NCBI GenBank assembly: GCA_049669725.1 | Contig: JBATKU010000361.1 | Location: forward strand, 1-12,175 | DNA: 12,175 nucleotides | Reading direction: 5' to 3' | Source of the DNA: JAFDCJ01 sp049669725 | Lineage (GTDB): Bacteria > Desulfobacterota > Desulfobacteria > Desulfobacterales > JAFDCJ01 | Shown here: piece by piece, positions 1 through 7,134 of the stretch | How positions within the stretch are numbered: the stretch's first letter is position 1 | How the letters are laid out: the number at the start of each line of letters is the position of its first letter | Program-made: the position numbers and the translations under genes | Notes under the pieces: model-generated | Told to the model about the DNA's origin: nothing | What the model saw: only the letters and a program-made list of their open reading frames with translations | Database searches by the model: none

Positions 1-252
1 GAACACAACCGGGGGCAGGATATCAATGTGAACCCCTGTAAAGAAAAAAAACTGACCAACATGCGGGCGTCCGGCAAAGACGATAACGTCATTTTATCAC
101 CCATCAAACCGATTACCCTGGAGCAGACCATCAGCTTTATCCGGGATGACGAACTGGTGGAGGTAACGCCGCGTTCCGTGCGCATGCGCAAGGCTGTTCT
201 CTCCGCCCAGAAGAGATATGCCGGGCGCGGCACAAAAGTGAAAAAGAAATAG
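1..252 (+). CDS. typA: GTPase TypA/BipA, C-terminal end (partial, 5' end outside window)
   Basis: The open frame enters from the left edge and stops at TAG 250..252, giving 83 visible residues. They carry the typical BipA C-terminal signature: N-x-x-K-E-K-K-L-T-N-M-R-A-S-G, then I-T-L-E-Q and the block D-D-E-L-V-E-V-T-P-R-S-V-R-M-R-K, ending in a basic tail. This is the C-terminal domain unique to TypA/BipA, a ribosome-associated translational GTPase needed for ribosome assembly and stress or low-temperature growth in other bacteria. The GTPase domain lies outside the window. A GTG at 28 is an internal Val codon and not a start, because the family match continues upstream of it. The gene converges with the STAS gene on the other strand; the 92 nt between them hold only a weak hairpin and no clear terminator. 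Confidence 0.93.
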   Translation, partial: EHNRGQDINVNPCKEKKLTNMRASGKDDNVILSPIKPITLEQTISFIRDDELVEVTPRSVRMRKAVLSAQKRYAGRGTKVKKK

Positions 253-344
253 GGGTGCTTCTGAATGCTTCTGGTGGTAGCGTTTTTATACCGCTATTAG
301 TCGGGGACGGCTTTGTTCTTAATTTTTCGGGAAGGGACCCAGTT

Positions 345-704
345 CTAATCCGTTTCGGCGGCCAAAATCTGCAATGCCGCTTCTTCGGTATCGTAGATGG
401 GAGCAAATTTGGTGATACCCACCATATTAAAAATTTTCTTAAAATGGTCAGAGATGCCGGCTATCACAACCCGTTGATTGTTCCTTTTAATCTGGGCCAG
501 AAGCTGAATGAGCAATGCAATACCGCCGCTGTTGATGTAAGCCTCTTTATTACTTTTCAATATAATCTTGCGGGTGCCCTGATTGTTGATTTCCTGATAG
601 GCGTTGTTTAAAAAGGGATCGGAAAATGCAGTGATATCACCTTTGATATCCATAATCGTTACATCCCCCTGTTTTTCAAGCTTTATTTCATTTTCGTGCT
701 GCAT
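345..704 (-). CDS. STAS-domain anti-sigma factor antagonist (SpoIIAA/RsbV-like)
   Basis: This 119-residue protein is a single STAS domain, the usual size for SpoIIAA/RsbV-type antagonists. These bind an anti-sigma kinase and release its target until the kinase phosphorylates a serine. The block K-E-A-Y-I-N-S-G-G-I-A-L-L aligns with the canonical D-S-S-G phosphoacceptor loop, so Ser59 is the likely phosphosite; the usual preceding Asp-Ser is replaced by Ile-Asn. The start is ATG at 704, inside the 3' end of the RsbW-like gene (17-nt overlap), with AGGT just upstream, so translation is probably coupled. It could also regulate something other than a sigma factor, since no sigma gene is visible. 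The family call is firm; the physiological target is unknown. Confidence 0.88.
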   Translation of the reverse strand: MQHENEIKLEKQGDVTIMDIKGDITAFSDPFLNNAYQEINNQGTRKIILKSNKEAYINSGGIALLIQLLAQIKRNNQRVVIAGISDHFKKIFNMVGITKFAPIYDTEEAALQILAAETD

Positions 705-1152
705 CTTCTACCTGATTGGATTCTTTTTTGACAACAATGTTGACACAATGACCGTTGTCGGTGTCTATGTTGAATTCAACCCCGTCAGCCAGTTCCTGAA
801 TTAAAAAAACACCAAACCCGACCGGAGGGTCCTGCTTATTCATAATCCGGTTTATATCGGGTTTGGGAAGAACCTCTGCGATTCCGTCCCCCTGATCTGT
901 TACCGCAACATGGATGGCATTGTCTTTGAAACGGATTGTCACAGCTACTTCTGAGTCCTTGCGGCCCTTATTGCCATGCTGCATTGCATTGATGGCAGCT
1001 TCTGCTACAACCGTCTTCAAATCTTCGATTCGCTCAGGAGAAAAACCGAACATTTTAGCCAAAGAGGCCGAAGAAGCCATGGCAATACGCTCATAACCCA
1101 GAATATTGGGTAGGATTATCTTAACCATTCGCTCGTTTAAATTAGTGGTCAT
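688..1152 (-). CDS. RsbW/SpoIIAB-like anti-sigma serine kinase (HATPase_c_2)
   Basis: This 154-residue protein is a stand-alone GHKL ATPase domain of anti-sigma kinase type. The N-box is E-A-A-I-N-A-M-Q-H-G-N at 51-61, the G1 box D-Q-G-D-G at 86-90, and the G2 box G-F-G-V-F-L-I at 112-118. There is no His-kinase dimerisation region, consistent with a Ser/Thr kinase that phosphorylates a STAS partner. The STAS gene follows with a 17-nt overlap, as in classic partner-switch operons. No sigma factor or PP2C phosphatase is in the window, so the regulated process (sigma factor, c-di-GMP or other switch) cannot be named. The ATG at 1152 has only a weak ribosome-binding site. A near-consensus sigma70 promoter lies about 125 nt upstream. 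Confidence 0.9.
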   Translation of the reverse strand: MTTNLNERMVKIILPNILGYERIAMASSASLAKMFGFSPERIEDLKTVVAEAAINAMQHGNKGRKDSEVAVTIRFKDNAIHVAVTDQGDGIAEVLPKPDINRIMNKQDPPVGFGVFLIQELADGVEFNIDTDNGHCVNIVVKKESNQVEDAARK

Positions 1153-1282
1153 ATTTTTTCTGTTACCCGTTATGCAGTTTTTTATCCAGTTTTCAGTCCG
1201 GTGTCACTGCTTACTGCAAAAGACAAAATTAGGTCTTTGAAGGATTCAGGGCTCTCTCCACACGCTCGCTCGGGACGCTGCC

Positions 1283-1311
1283 ATTTTATGCAAGCAGCAA
1301 ACGGGTGTCAA
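1283..1311 (-). promoter_or_regulatory. Near-consensus sigma70 promoter for the rsbW-like/STAS operon
   Basis: On the minus strand there is a perfect -35 box TTGACA (1306..1311), a 17-nt spacer, and a -10 box TAAAAT (1283..1288, one mismatch to TATAAT). The predicted start is near 1276, giving a leader of about 124 nt before the ATG at 1152. The leader begins G/C-rich and contains a weak AAAGAC/GTCTTT hairpin (about 1221..1238). It has no recognisable riboswitch. The position between the radical SAM gene and the anti-sigma gene implies these are separate transcription units. Confidence 0.65.
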
Positions 1312-1395
1312 CTCTAAAATAGAGACATTAGGAAAATGCCCCTTAGTGTTACCTCCTTTATGAAATTTACAGGGTATGTTTTGTCGGACGAAGAT

Positions 1396-1437
1396 GGTGA
1401 TGGCTAAACCTGGAACTCAGGCTTCAATGGCACCACC
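1396..1437 (-). promoter_or_regulatory. Putative bacterial SECIS element of the radical SAM selenoprotein gene
   Basis: The 42 nt immediately after the in-frame UGA (1438..1440) fold into a two-stem hairpin. The lower stem is GGUGGUG (1437..1431) with CAUCACC (1402..1396), 7 bp including one G-U. An internal loop follows (8 and 5 nt). The upper stem is GCCUG (1422..1418) with CAGGU (1412..1408), closing a 5-nt loop AGUUC. Bacterial SECIS elements require an apical loop roughly 16-37 nt after the UGA with a G in one of its first two positions; here the loop starts after 20 intervening nt and G is second. The real stop codon UGA (1417..1419) falls in the upper stem/loop. Pairing was worked out by eye, with no energy calculation. 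Confidence 0.78.
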
Positions 1438-2427
1438 TCATGTAAAGCCGGAGCCAGCTGTGCAGGTGTAGCAGTGGTCGGCAGTTGCAATCAGGCTGCC
1501 CTGGCTTGGGGTGCCATCCATCTCAGACACATGGATTTTACTGCCGCCCATAAAAAGTCCCCTGGCAAGGTTAAAATCGCAATCGTACAGATACCCATTC
1601 CACGCAACCGATACCAGTGACCGGCACATGACTCCCTCAACCGCACAGGCGTTAAAATTGGATGAGAGTTTCGACAGGTATTGTTCAAAATTGTTGGATT
1701 TTATCAGCCAATCACGGAATCTACCCAAGGGTACATTGGCAAAGTTATAAAGATTATTAAATACCACCCCCCATCTGCTCTCCAGGATCTGATGAAACCT
1801 TTTCTCAGCCTGTTCCTGGGTTGGTGGAAGATAGGCACCGGTGGGGTTGGATACAAGATTGAGGACCAGGTCCGATTTACGGGAGCCATACCCTATTTTA
1901 TTTAACTGTTTTAGCACCGCCACACTTTCTTGAAATATTCCTTCACCCCGCTGGGAATCGGTTTGGGCGATGTTGACCGAAGGAAAGGAAGCCACGATTG
2001 CCACGCGGTGATGTTGCAGCAAATCCACCAGATCAGGTAGTTTGTCTTTCATTGCCGAGAGGTTGGATCTTAACATAATCCTGGCGGCATGCGGCGAGAT
2101 ATCTTCTATTAAACGGGGCAAATGCAAATTGAGCTCCGGCGCTCCGCCGGTTATGTCGATGGTCTCAAAATTACTTCGGGCGGCATAGGCGATAACCGCA
2201 TCAACTGTTTTGGCATTCATGTTTTCTTTACGGCCGGGTCCGGCGCTCAGGTGGCAGTGCCGGCACACCTGATTGCAAAGAAAACCCAGGTTAATCTGCA
2301 GGGTATGGGTGTTAGCGCGGACTAACTTGAGATCATGCTGCGCCAGGGTTGCGTTGAACGGCAGGACATTGATGGCCGCATCTTTGTTTTCATCTATAGA
2401 TTCAGAGGATAATTTACTATCCAACAT
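1417..2427 (-). CDS. arsS: Arsenosugar-type radical SAM selenoprotein (ArsS-like, UGA = Sec330)
   Basis: This is a radical SAM protein of 336 residues if UGA 1438..1440 is read as selenocysteine (329 residues if not). The N-terminal half has the cluster motif C51-N-Q-V-C55-R-H-C58 (CX3CX2C) and D-I-T-G-G-A-P-E, the SAM-binding GGE-like region. The C-terminal half is the Cys-rich DUF3641-type domain: C261, C268, C283, then C319-Y-T-C322-T-A-G-S-G-F-T-U330-G-G-A-I-E-A. Family members end in G-S-G-S-S-C/U-G-G, so the in-frame TGA sits exactly at the conserved Cys/Sec position, and a SECIS-like hairpin follows. Characterised ArsS converts dimethylarsenic-type intermediates toward arsenosugars with SAM as adenosyl source; here the substrate is inferred. 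GGAG precedes the ATG at 2427 by 5 nt. The AhpD-like gene lies 52 nt upstream, but arsM is not in view. Automated callers would truncate it at 1438. Confidence 0.85.
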
Positions 2428-2479
2428 TAAATCTCCATGATCTTATCCCAGATGGAAGTTATCTGTTATCAGTCGAATT

Positions 2480-2812
2480 TTACATGGACAATTTTTGTGC
2501 GATATTGCGCATCTGAACTCCGTGCACCAGGGATGCCCCGCCACGAATAGCGGTAACGACATGAACCGCTTCCGTCATTTCCGCCAAGTTCGAGCCTTTT
2601 TCCAGGCAGGCCTGGGTATAGGCGTCGATGCAATAAGGGCACTGGACGGTGTGTGCAACGGCCAAGGCAATCAGCGCTTTTTCTCTTTCAGTGAGCTCCC
2701 CCTCGGCAAAAACAGCCGCATAATATTCAAAAAACTTTTTAGCTAATTCGGGCGCCTCTTTTCCGATTTCCTCGAACTTCGGCAGATCCTCCGGCTTGTA
2801 GTAGGTTTCCAT
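2480..2812 (-). CDS. AhpD/CMD-like protein, arsenosugar-biosynthesis-associated peroxidase-like family
   Basis: This 110-residue protein is an all-helical carboxymuconolactone decarboxylase/AhpD-like domain. The redox motif is Q-C58-P-Y-C61-I-D-A-Y, following E-K-A-L-I-A-L-A-V-A-H. AhpD itself has CxxC followed by His four residues later; here that place is Tyr65, so the classic proton relay is altered. A further Cys69 lies in the same helix. A family of this type is known to travel with the selenocysteine/Cys-rich radical SAM proteins, and here it lies directly upstream of one with a 52-nt gap, consistent with a two-gene operon. It probably acts as a thiol-disulfide or peroxide partner of the radical SAM enzyme; this is inference. 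GGAGA lies upstream of the ATG at 2812, a good ribosome-binding site. Confidence 0.82.
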   Translation of the reverse strand: METYYKPEDLPKFEEIGKEAPELAKKFFEYYAAVFAEGELTEREKALIALAVAHTVQCPYCIDAYTQACLEKGSNLAEMTEAVHVVTAIRGGASLVHGVQMRNIAQKLSM

Positions 2813-2883
2813 CTTAGTATCTCCAGGCTTTTAAATGCTCAGTCGTTTGCAGGATGCGTCCCTTACAGTTAGTTTTTGAAGAT

Positions 2884-3050
2884 GAACGTCCAACATCGAA
2901 CGTCCAACGTCGAACATCGAATAATGATGTCGCTCCGCTCCGCAATTCAATTTGCTTTCATAAACCCGATGTCAAATCTTGAATGGTTGTGTCTGTTCCT
3001 TCATTTTTTCATTTCAACGTTCGATGTTGGACGTTTGATGTTCGATGTTC
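2884..3050. repeat. Heptamer-built inverted repeat between icd and the AhpD-like gene
   Basis: This gene-free stretch (2813..3107) holds two arms of five 7-nt units. The left arm (2884..2918) reads GAACGTC, CAACATC, GAACGTC, CAACGTC, GAACATC. The right arm (3016..3050), read on the other strand, is GAACATC, GAACATC, AAACGTC, CAACATC, GAACGTT. The arms match at 29 of 35 positions and would form a long hairpin around a centre of about 97 nt. Open frames across it encode repetitive N-V-E-H-R / F-D-V-R-like peptides, a known source of spurious proteins in databases. It follows the 3' end of icd and might affect transcript ends. There is no transposase gene nearby. Confidence 0.8.
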
Positions 3051-3107
3051 GTTTTTTTGTCCCTCCATCGAGTAACCTGAGACCAGAATCCAGCGACCGG
3101 TATCGAT

Positions 3108-4334
3108 CTATCCCATATGCTCCACGATAGCTTGGGCGAACTCGGAGCACTTGACCTCAGTCGTCCCGTCCATCTGGCGTGCCAGGTCATAGGTTACAGT
3201 TCCGGCCTTAATGGCGGCCTGAAGCGCATGCCGGATCAAACCGGAGGCCTCTTTCCATCCGATGTAATCAAGCATCATTGCCCCCGAAAGGATTAAGGAG
3301 CTCGGGTTGACTTTGTCCTGTCCTGCATATTTAGGCGCGGTTCCATGGGTAGCTTCGAAAACAGCGCAGTGGTCACCGATGTTTGCACCCGGCGCCATTC
3401 CCAGCCCGCCCACCTGGGCGGCCAATGCATCCGAAATGTAGTCACCGTTCAAGTTGGGTGTTGCGATTACCTGATATTCAGCGGGGCGGAGCAGAACCTG
3501 TTGAAACAGCATATCCGCAATGCGGTCCTTGATTAAGACTTTTCCAGCGGGGAAGTTGCCGCGATAGTCGTCATAGAGTTCTTTTTCCGTGAAGGTCTGG
3601 TTACGGAATTTTTCCCGGGCGACTTCGTAGCCCCACTTTGCAAAGGCGCCTTCGGTGAATTTCATGATGTTGCCCTTATGCATTAACGTGACGGTAGCAC
3701 AACTGTTTTCAATGGCATAGGCAATGGCGTTTGTTACCAGGCGTTTGGTATTCTTTTCGCTGATGGTTTTGATCCCCAGACCGGAATCTTCCGGAAGCAG
3801 GGTGCCCATCTCTTCATTTAAAAAATTTCGGAGTTTACCGGCTTCTGGGCTGCCGGCCTGATATTCGATACCGGCATACAGATCTTCCATGTTTTCCCGG
3901 AACACCACCATGTCAATTTTTTCGGGATGCCTCATGGGGCTTGGCACCGGGTCAATGTATTTTACCGGGCGCACACATGTGTAAAGATCCAATTTTTGCC
4001 GAATCGCGACATTAAGGCTTCGGATTCCCTTGCCGACCGGTGTGGTCATGGGACCTTTAATGGCGACTACATGGGTTTCTATTTTTGCCAGAGTTTCGTC
4101 GGGAAGCCAGGTGCCTGTTGTTCGAAAACTTTTTTCCCCGGCCAACACTTCAAGCCAGTCGATCTGTCGCTGACCGCTGAATGCTTTTTCAACGGCATTG
4201 TCCATGACCAGGCGGGCGGCCCGCCATATATCCGGACCGATGCCATCGCCCTCGATAAAGGGGATAGTCGGATTATCAGGTACATTCAGGGAACCATCAG
4301 CATTTTTTTCTATTATTCCTTTGTTTGCCATCAT
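3108..4334 (-). CDS. icd: NADP-dependent isocitrate dehydrogenase
   Basis: This 408-residue enzyme oxidatively decarboxylates isocitrate to 2-oxoglutarate in the cytoplasm, and is collinear with E. coli Icd (416). Substrate motifs are G-I-R-S106-L-N-V-A-I-R112-Q, V-R122-P, F-R146-E-N, E-D-L-Y153-A-G-I-E, K220 in M-H-K-G-N-I-M-K, and N-L-N-G-D-Y at 294-299. The cofactor loop H-G-T-A-P-K335-Y336-A-G-Q-D-K-V-N-P carries the Lys-Tyr pair that marks NADP preference. Ser106 is the equivalent of the AceK phosphosite, though no aceK is in view. The start is ATG at 4334 (a second ATG follows directly at 4331) with AAAGGA upstream inside acnA; the two genes overlap by 38 nt, so translation is likely coupled. 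It ends at TAG 3108..3110. Confidence 0.96.
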   Translation of the reverse strand: MMANKGIIEKNADGSLNVPDNPTIPFIEGDGIGPDIWRAARLVMDNAVEKAFSGQRQIDWLEVLAGEKSFRTTGTWLPDETLAKIETHVVAIKGPMTTPVGKGIRSLNVAIRQKLDLYTCVRPVKYIDPVPSPMRHPEKIDMVVFRENMEDLYAGIEYQAGSPEAGKLRNFLNEEMGTLLPEDSGLGIKTISEKNTKRLVTNAIAYAIENSCATVTLMHKGNIMKFTEGAFAKWGYEVAREKFRNQTFTEKELYDDYRGNFPAGKVLIKDRIADMLFQQVLLRPAEYQVIATPNLNGDYISDALAAQVGGLGMAPGANIGDHCAVFEATHGTAPKYAGQDKVNPSSLILSGAMMLDYIGWKEASGLIRHALQAAIKAGTVTYDLARQMDGTTEVKCSEFAQAIVEHMG

Positions 4335-7077
4335 ATAGTTCCTTTAACATTTTCCGCAACACGTATGGCAGTATTCCCCCATTTTCGAAATAGTCGACAT
4401 CGATATCCGTGTCCAGGCGGGCGATGGTCTCAAAGTTTATCTCTCGACCGTCCGCTTTGAGGGCCTTAACCTGCAGAACTTTGCGCGGCGTCATATCTTC
4501 GACGCCGCTGATAAAAAATGCTTCGGAGCCATCCAGTCCAAGACTTTCCCAGCTTTCACCCTCTTTGAACACCAGCGGCAGCGCACCCATGCCCACCAGG
4601 TTGCTGCGGTGAATCCTTTCGTAGGATTGGGTGATGACGGCCTTGATGCCAAGCAGGCTGGTTCCTTTAGCCGCCCAATCTCTGGAAGACCCCGTGCCGT
4701 ATTCCTTGCCGCCCAGGACGACCAGCGGTATGTTTTGCGCCTGATATTCAACCGCAGCATCATAGACGAACATTTCGCCGCCTTCAGGATGTTTAATGGT
4801 GTAGCTGCCTTCCTTTTCTCCGACCATTTTGTTTTTTATCCTGATGTTGCCGAAGGTTCCGCGCATCATAACATCATGGTTGCCTCTGCGGGAGCCGTAA
4901 GAGTTAAAGTCCTGCGGGGCGACCTTTTTAGCAATTAGATATTTTCCTGCCGGATAGGCTTCGGGAATGGCGCCGGCCGGCGAAATGTGGTCGGTGGTAA
5001 CTGAATCGCCCAGAAGCAGCAATACGTTCGCGTCGTTGACATTAACCGGTTTGGTCACTTGTAAGGAAAACCCGTCAAAATAGGGCGGCTTTTTGATGTA
5101 GGTGGATTTTTCATCCCAATTAAAAGTGGTGCTTTCCGAAACTTTAAGTTTTTGCCAGAATTCGTCGCCGTCAAATATTTGCTCATATTCTGACTTAAAA
5201 AATTGCGGTTTGACATGCTGGCGGACAAGGTCTTCGATTTCTTTGTCGCTCGGCCAGATATCTTTTAGATAAACCGGTTCATCGTCCGGACCCTTTCCAA
5301 CGGGTTCGGTTGTCAGGTCAATATCAATTCTGCCGGCCAGGGCGAAAGCGACCACCAGCATGGGGGAGGCCAGAAAATTGGCCTTGATGCGTTGATGGAT
5401 CCGGGCTTCGAAATTGCGGTTTCCTGAAAGCACTGCTGCGACTGTCAGGTCATTTTTCGTGATGACCTTGTCGATTTCCGGCGGCAGCGGTCCGCTGTTG
5501 CCGATACAGGTGGTGCAGCCAAAGGCCGCCAGATGAAATCCCAATTTTTCGAGGTAGGGCAACAGCTTGGCATCTTTAAGGTAATCGAGGACAACTTTTG
5601 AACCGGGGGCCAGGGATGTCTTTACAAAGGCCGGCACCTCCAGGCCTTTTGCAACAGCATTTTTGGCGACCAGCGCAGCCCCCAGCAGGACAAACGGATT
5701 CGATGTATTGGTGCATGAGGTGATGGCAGCGATCACGATGCTGCCGTCGCAGAGTCTGATCTTCTCTCCATTGTAAACAAGTTCGCAAACCTTCTTTTTG
5801 GGGGAGCAGTCCTGCTGTCTGGTGGTGCGGCTTCCGGATTCATCGTGATACTTGGAGATATGGGTTACATCAGTATCGCGCTCATATTCGCATCCGAGGA
5901 TGGTGGCAAAGCTGCTTTTTAAATCCGTGAGGCGGATTCGGTCCTGGGGCCTGGCCGGCCCGGCCACTGCCGGGACCACCCGGGTCAAATCCATTTCAAG
6001 CACTTCGGTATATTCGGGATCTTCGTTGCCGGAGTAAAAGAGACCCATTGCTTTGGAACAGCGTTCAACGATTTCAGCCTGCTGTTCCCGGTTGGTCATC
6101 ACCAGATAATCAATGGTTTTTTCATCTACCGGGAAAAACCCCAGGGTGGCGCCGTATTCGGGTGTCATGTTGGAGACGGTGGCCCGGTCGGGGAGGGTCA
6201 GGTTTTTCATGCCGGGTCCGAAATATTCGACGAATTTTTCAACCACCCCATGGTTTCTGAGCATTTCGGTAACGGCCAGCACCAGGTCGGTGGCCGTGAC
6301 ACCTTCCGGTAATTCGCCCACCATTTTCACGCCGATGACCTCGGGAATCGACATGTAATATGGTTGCCCGAGCATGACCGCTTCGGCTTCAATGCCGCCG
6401 ACGCCCCACCCCATAACACCGATACCGTTGATCATGGTGGTATGTGAATCGGTGCCGACCAGCGTATCCGGATAAGCCGTCAAGAGGCCGGCATCATTTT
6501 CGGTGATGATGACCCGCCCCAGATATTCGAGGTTAACCTGGTGGCAAATTCCGGAATTAGGCGGCACGACACTGAAATTATTAAAATTTTTCTGGGCCCA
6601 TTTAAGCAGCTCGTAGCGTTCGGAGTTGCGTTCATACTCTTTGGCAACGTTTTTGGATAGCGCATCCGCAGAACCAAAATAATCCACCTGCACGGAATGA
6701 TCGACGATCAAATCAACCGGTACCAGGGGATTGATTTTAGTAGGGTCTCCGCCCAGATCTTTGACCGCATCGCGCATGGCCGCAAGATCCACCACCGCCG
6801 GGACGCCTGTAAAATCCTGCATCAGGACCCGGGCGGGGTGGTAGGGAATTTCCTGGGGTGCGGCATAGCGTTTTTTCCAATTTGCGATATTGAGCAGATC
6901 TTCTTCTCTGACAGCATGACCATCCATCTTGCGCAAAAGGTTTTCAACCAGGATTTTAATTGTATACGGCAGTTTCGCGATGGTTGCGATCCCCATTTCT
7001 TCAAGACCGTTAATATCATAGAAATGATAATTTTGACCTCCAACCGAAATTTTTTTCCTGAAGTCCGTTCTATCCAT
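4297..7077 (-). CDS. acnA: Aconitate hydratase, AcnA/IRP type
   Basis: This 926-residue monomeric aconitase (E. coli AcnA is 891) interconverts citrate and isocitrate and feeds the icd product downstream. The [4Fe-4S] ligands are C455 in S-C-T-N-T-S-N-P and C521/C524 in F-G-C-T-T-C-I-G-N-S-G-P. Active-site blocks include G-T-D-S-H-T-T at 208-214, D-S-V-T-T-D-H-I-S-P at 691-700 and the swivel-domain motif Y-G-T-G-S-S-R-D-W-A at 793-802. The protein ends with a basic tail (K-Q-R-N-N-R-K-K-C) about 15 residues beyond the usual V-L-R-K-M-L end, because the frame runs 38 nt into icd. AAGGA lies upstream of the ATG at 7077. The 57 nt to the preceding gene show no clear promoter. Confidence 0.97.
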   Translation of the reverse strand: MDRTDFRKKISVGGQNYHFYDINGLEEMGIATIAKLPYTIKILVENLLRKMDGHAVREEDLLNIANWKKRYAAPQEIPYHPARVLMQDFTGVPAVVDLAAMRDAVKDLGGDPTKINPLVPVDLIVDHSVQVDYFGSADALSKNVAKEYERNSERYELLKWAQKNFNNFSVVPPNSGICHQVNLEYLGRVIITENDAGLLTAYPDTLVGTDSHTTMINGIGVMGWGVGGIEAEAVMLGQPYYMSIPEVIGVKMVGELPEGVTATDLVLAVTEMLRNHGVVEKFVEYFGPGMKNLTLPDRATVSNMTPEYGATLGFFPVDEKTIDYLVMTNREQQAEIVERCSKAMGLFYSGNEDPEYTEVLEMDLTRVVPAVAGPARPQDRIRLTDLKSSFATILGCEYERDTDVTHISKYHDESGSRTTRQQDCSPKKKVCELVYNGEKIRLCDGSIVIAAITSCTNTSNPFVLLGAALVAKNAVAKGLEVPAFVKTSLAPGSKVVLDYLKDAKLLPYLEKLGFHLAAFGCTTCIGNSGPLPPEIDKVITKNDLTVAAVLSGNRNFEARIHQRIKANFLASPMLVVAFALAGRIDIDLTTEPVGKGPDDEPVYLKDIWPSDKEIEDLVRQHVKPQFFKSEYEQIFDGDEFWQKLKVSESTTFNWDEKSTYIKKPPYFDGFSLQVTKPVNVNDANVLLLLGDSVTTDHISPAGAIPEAYPAGKYLIAKKVAPQDFNSYGSRRGNHDVMMRGTFGNIRIKNKMVGEKEGSYTIKHPEGGEMFVYDAAVEYQAQNIPLVVLGGKEYGTGSSRDWAAKGTSLLGIKAVITQSYERIHRSNLVGMGALPLVFKEGESWESLGLDGSEAFFISGVEDMTPRKVLQVKALKADGREINFETIARLDTDIDVDYFENGGILPYVLRKMLKELYDGKQRNNRKKC

Positions 7078-7134
7078 GATTGCTTCCTTTTTGCTAAAGC
7101 TTAAATAAATCCTATTTCATCGTTGACTTTCTTT

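Noticed and set aside
276..298. Hairpin between typA and the STAS gene as a bidirectional terminator
   Set aside because: Only 7 pairs with two G-U and no T-run on either side.
137..406. 89-residue minus-strand frame across the typA end
   Set aside because: Antisense to typA and overlapping the STAS gene in another frame, with no recognisable features.
688..690. TGA stops of the other genes (also 4297, 7135, 7821) as selenocysteine codons
   Set aside because: Family lengths are complete at these stops. For the stops at 688 and 7135, the in-frame continuation hits a stop within a few codons and shows no conserved extension or SECIS-like fold; the continuations at 4297 and 7821 were not read through.
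2876..3130. 84-residue plus-strand frame
   Set aside because: It is a translation of the heptamer inverted repeat (N-V-E-H-R / F-D-V-R-like) and overlaps the icd end; a known type of spurious protein.
3927..4460. 177-residue plus-strand frame
   Set aside because: It lies fully antisense to icd and acnA, with no family features.
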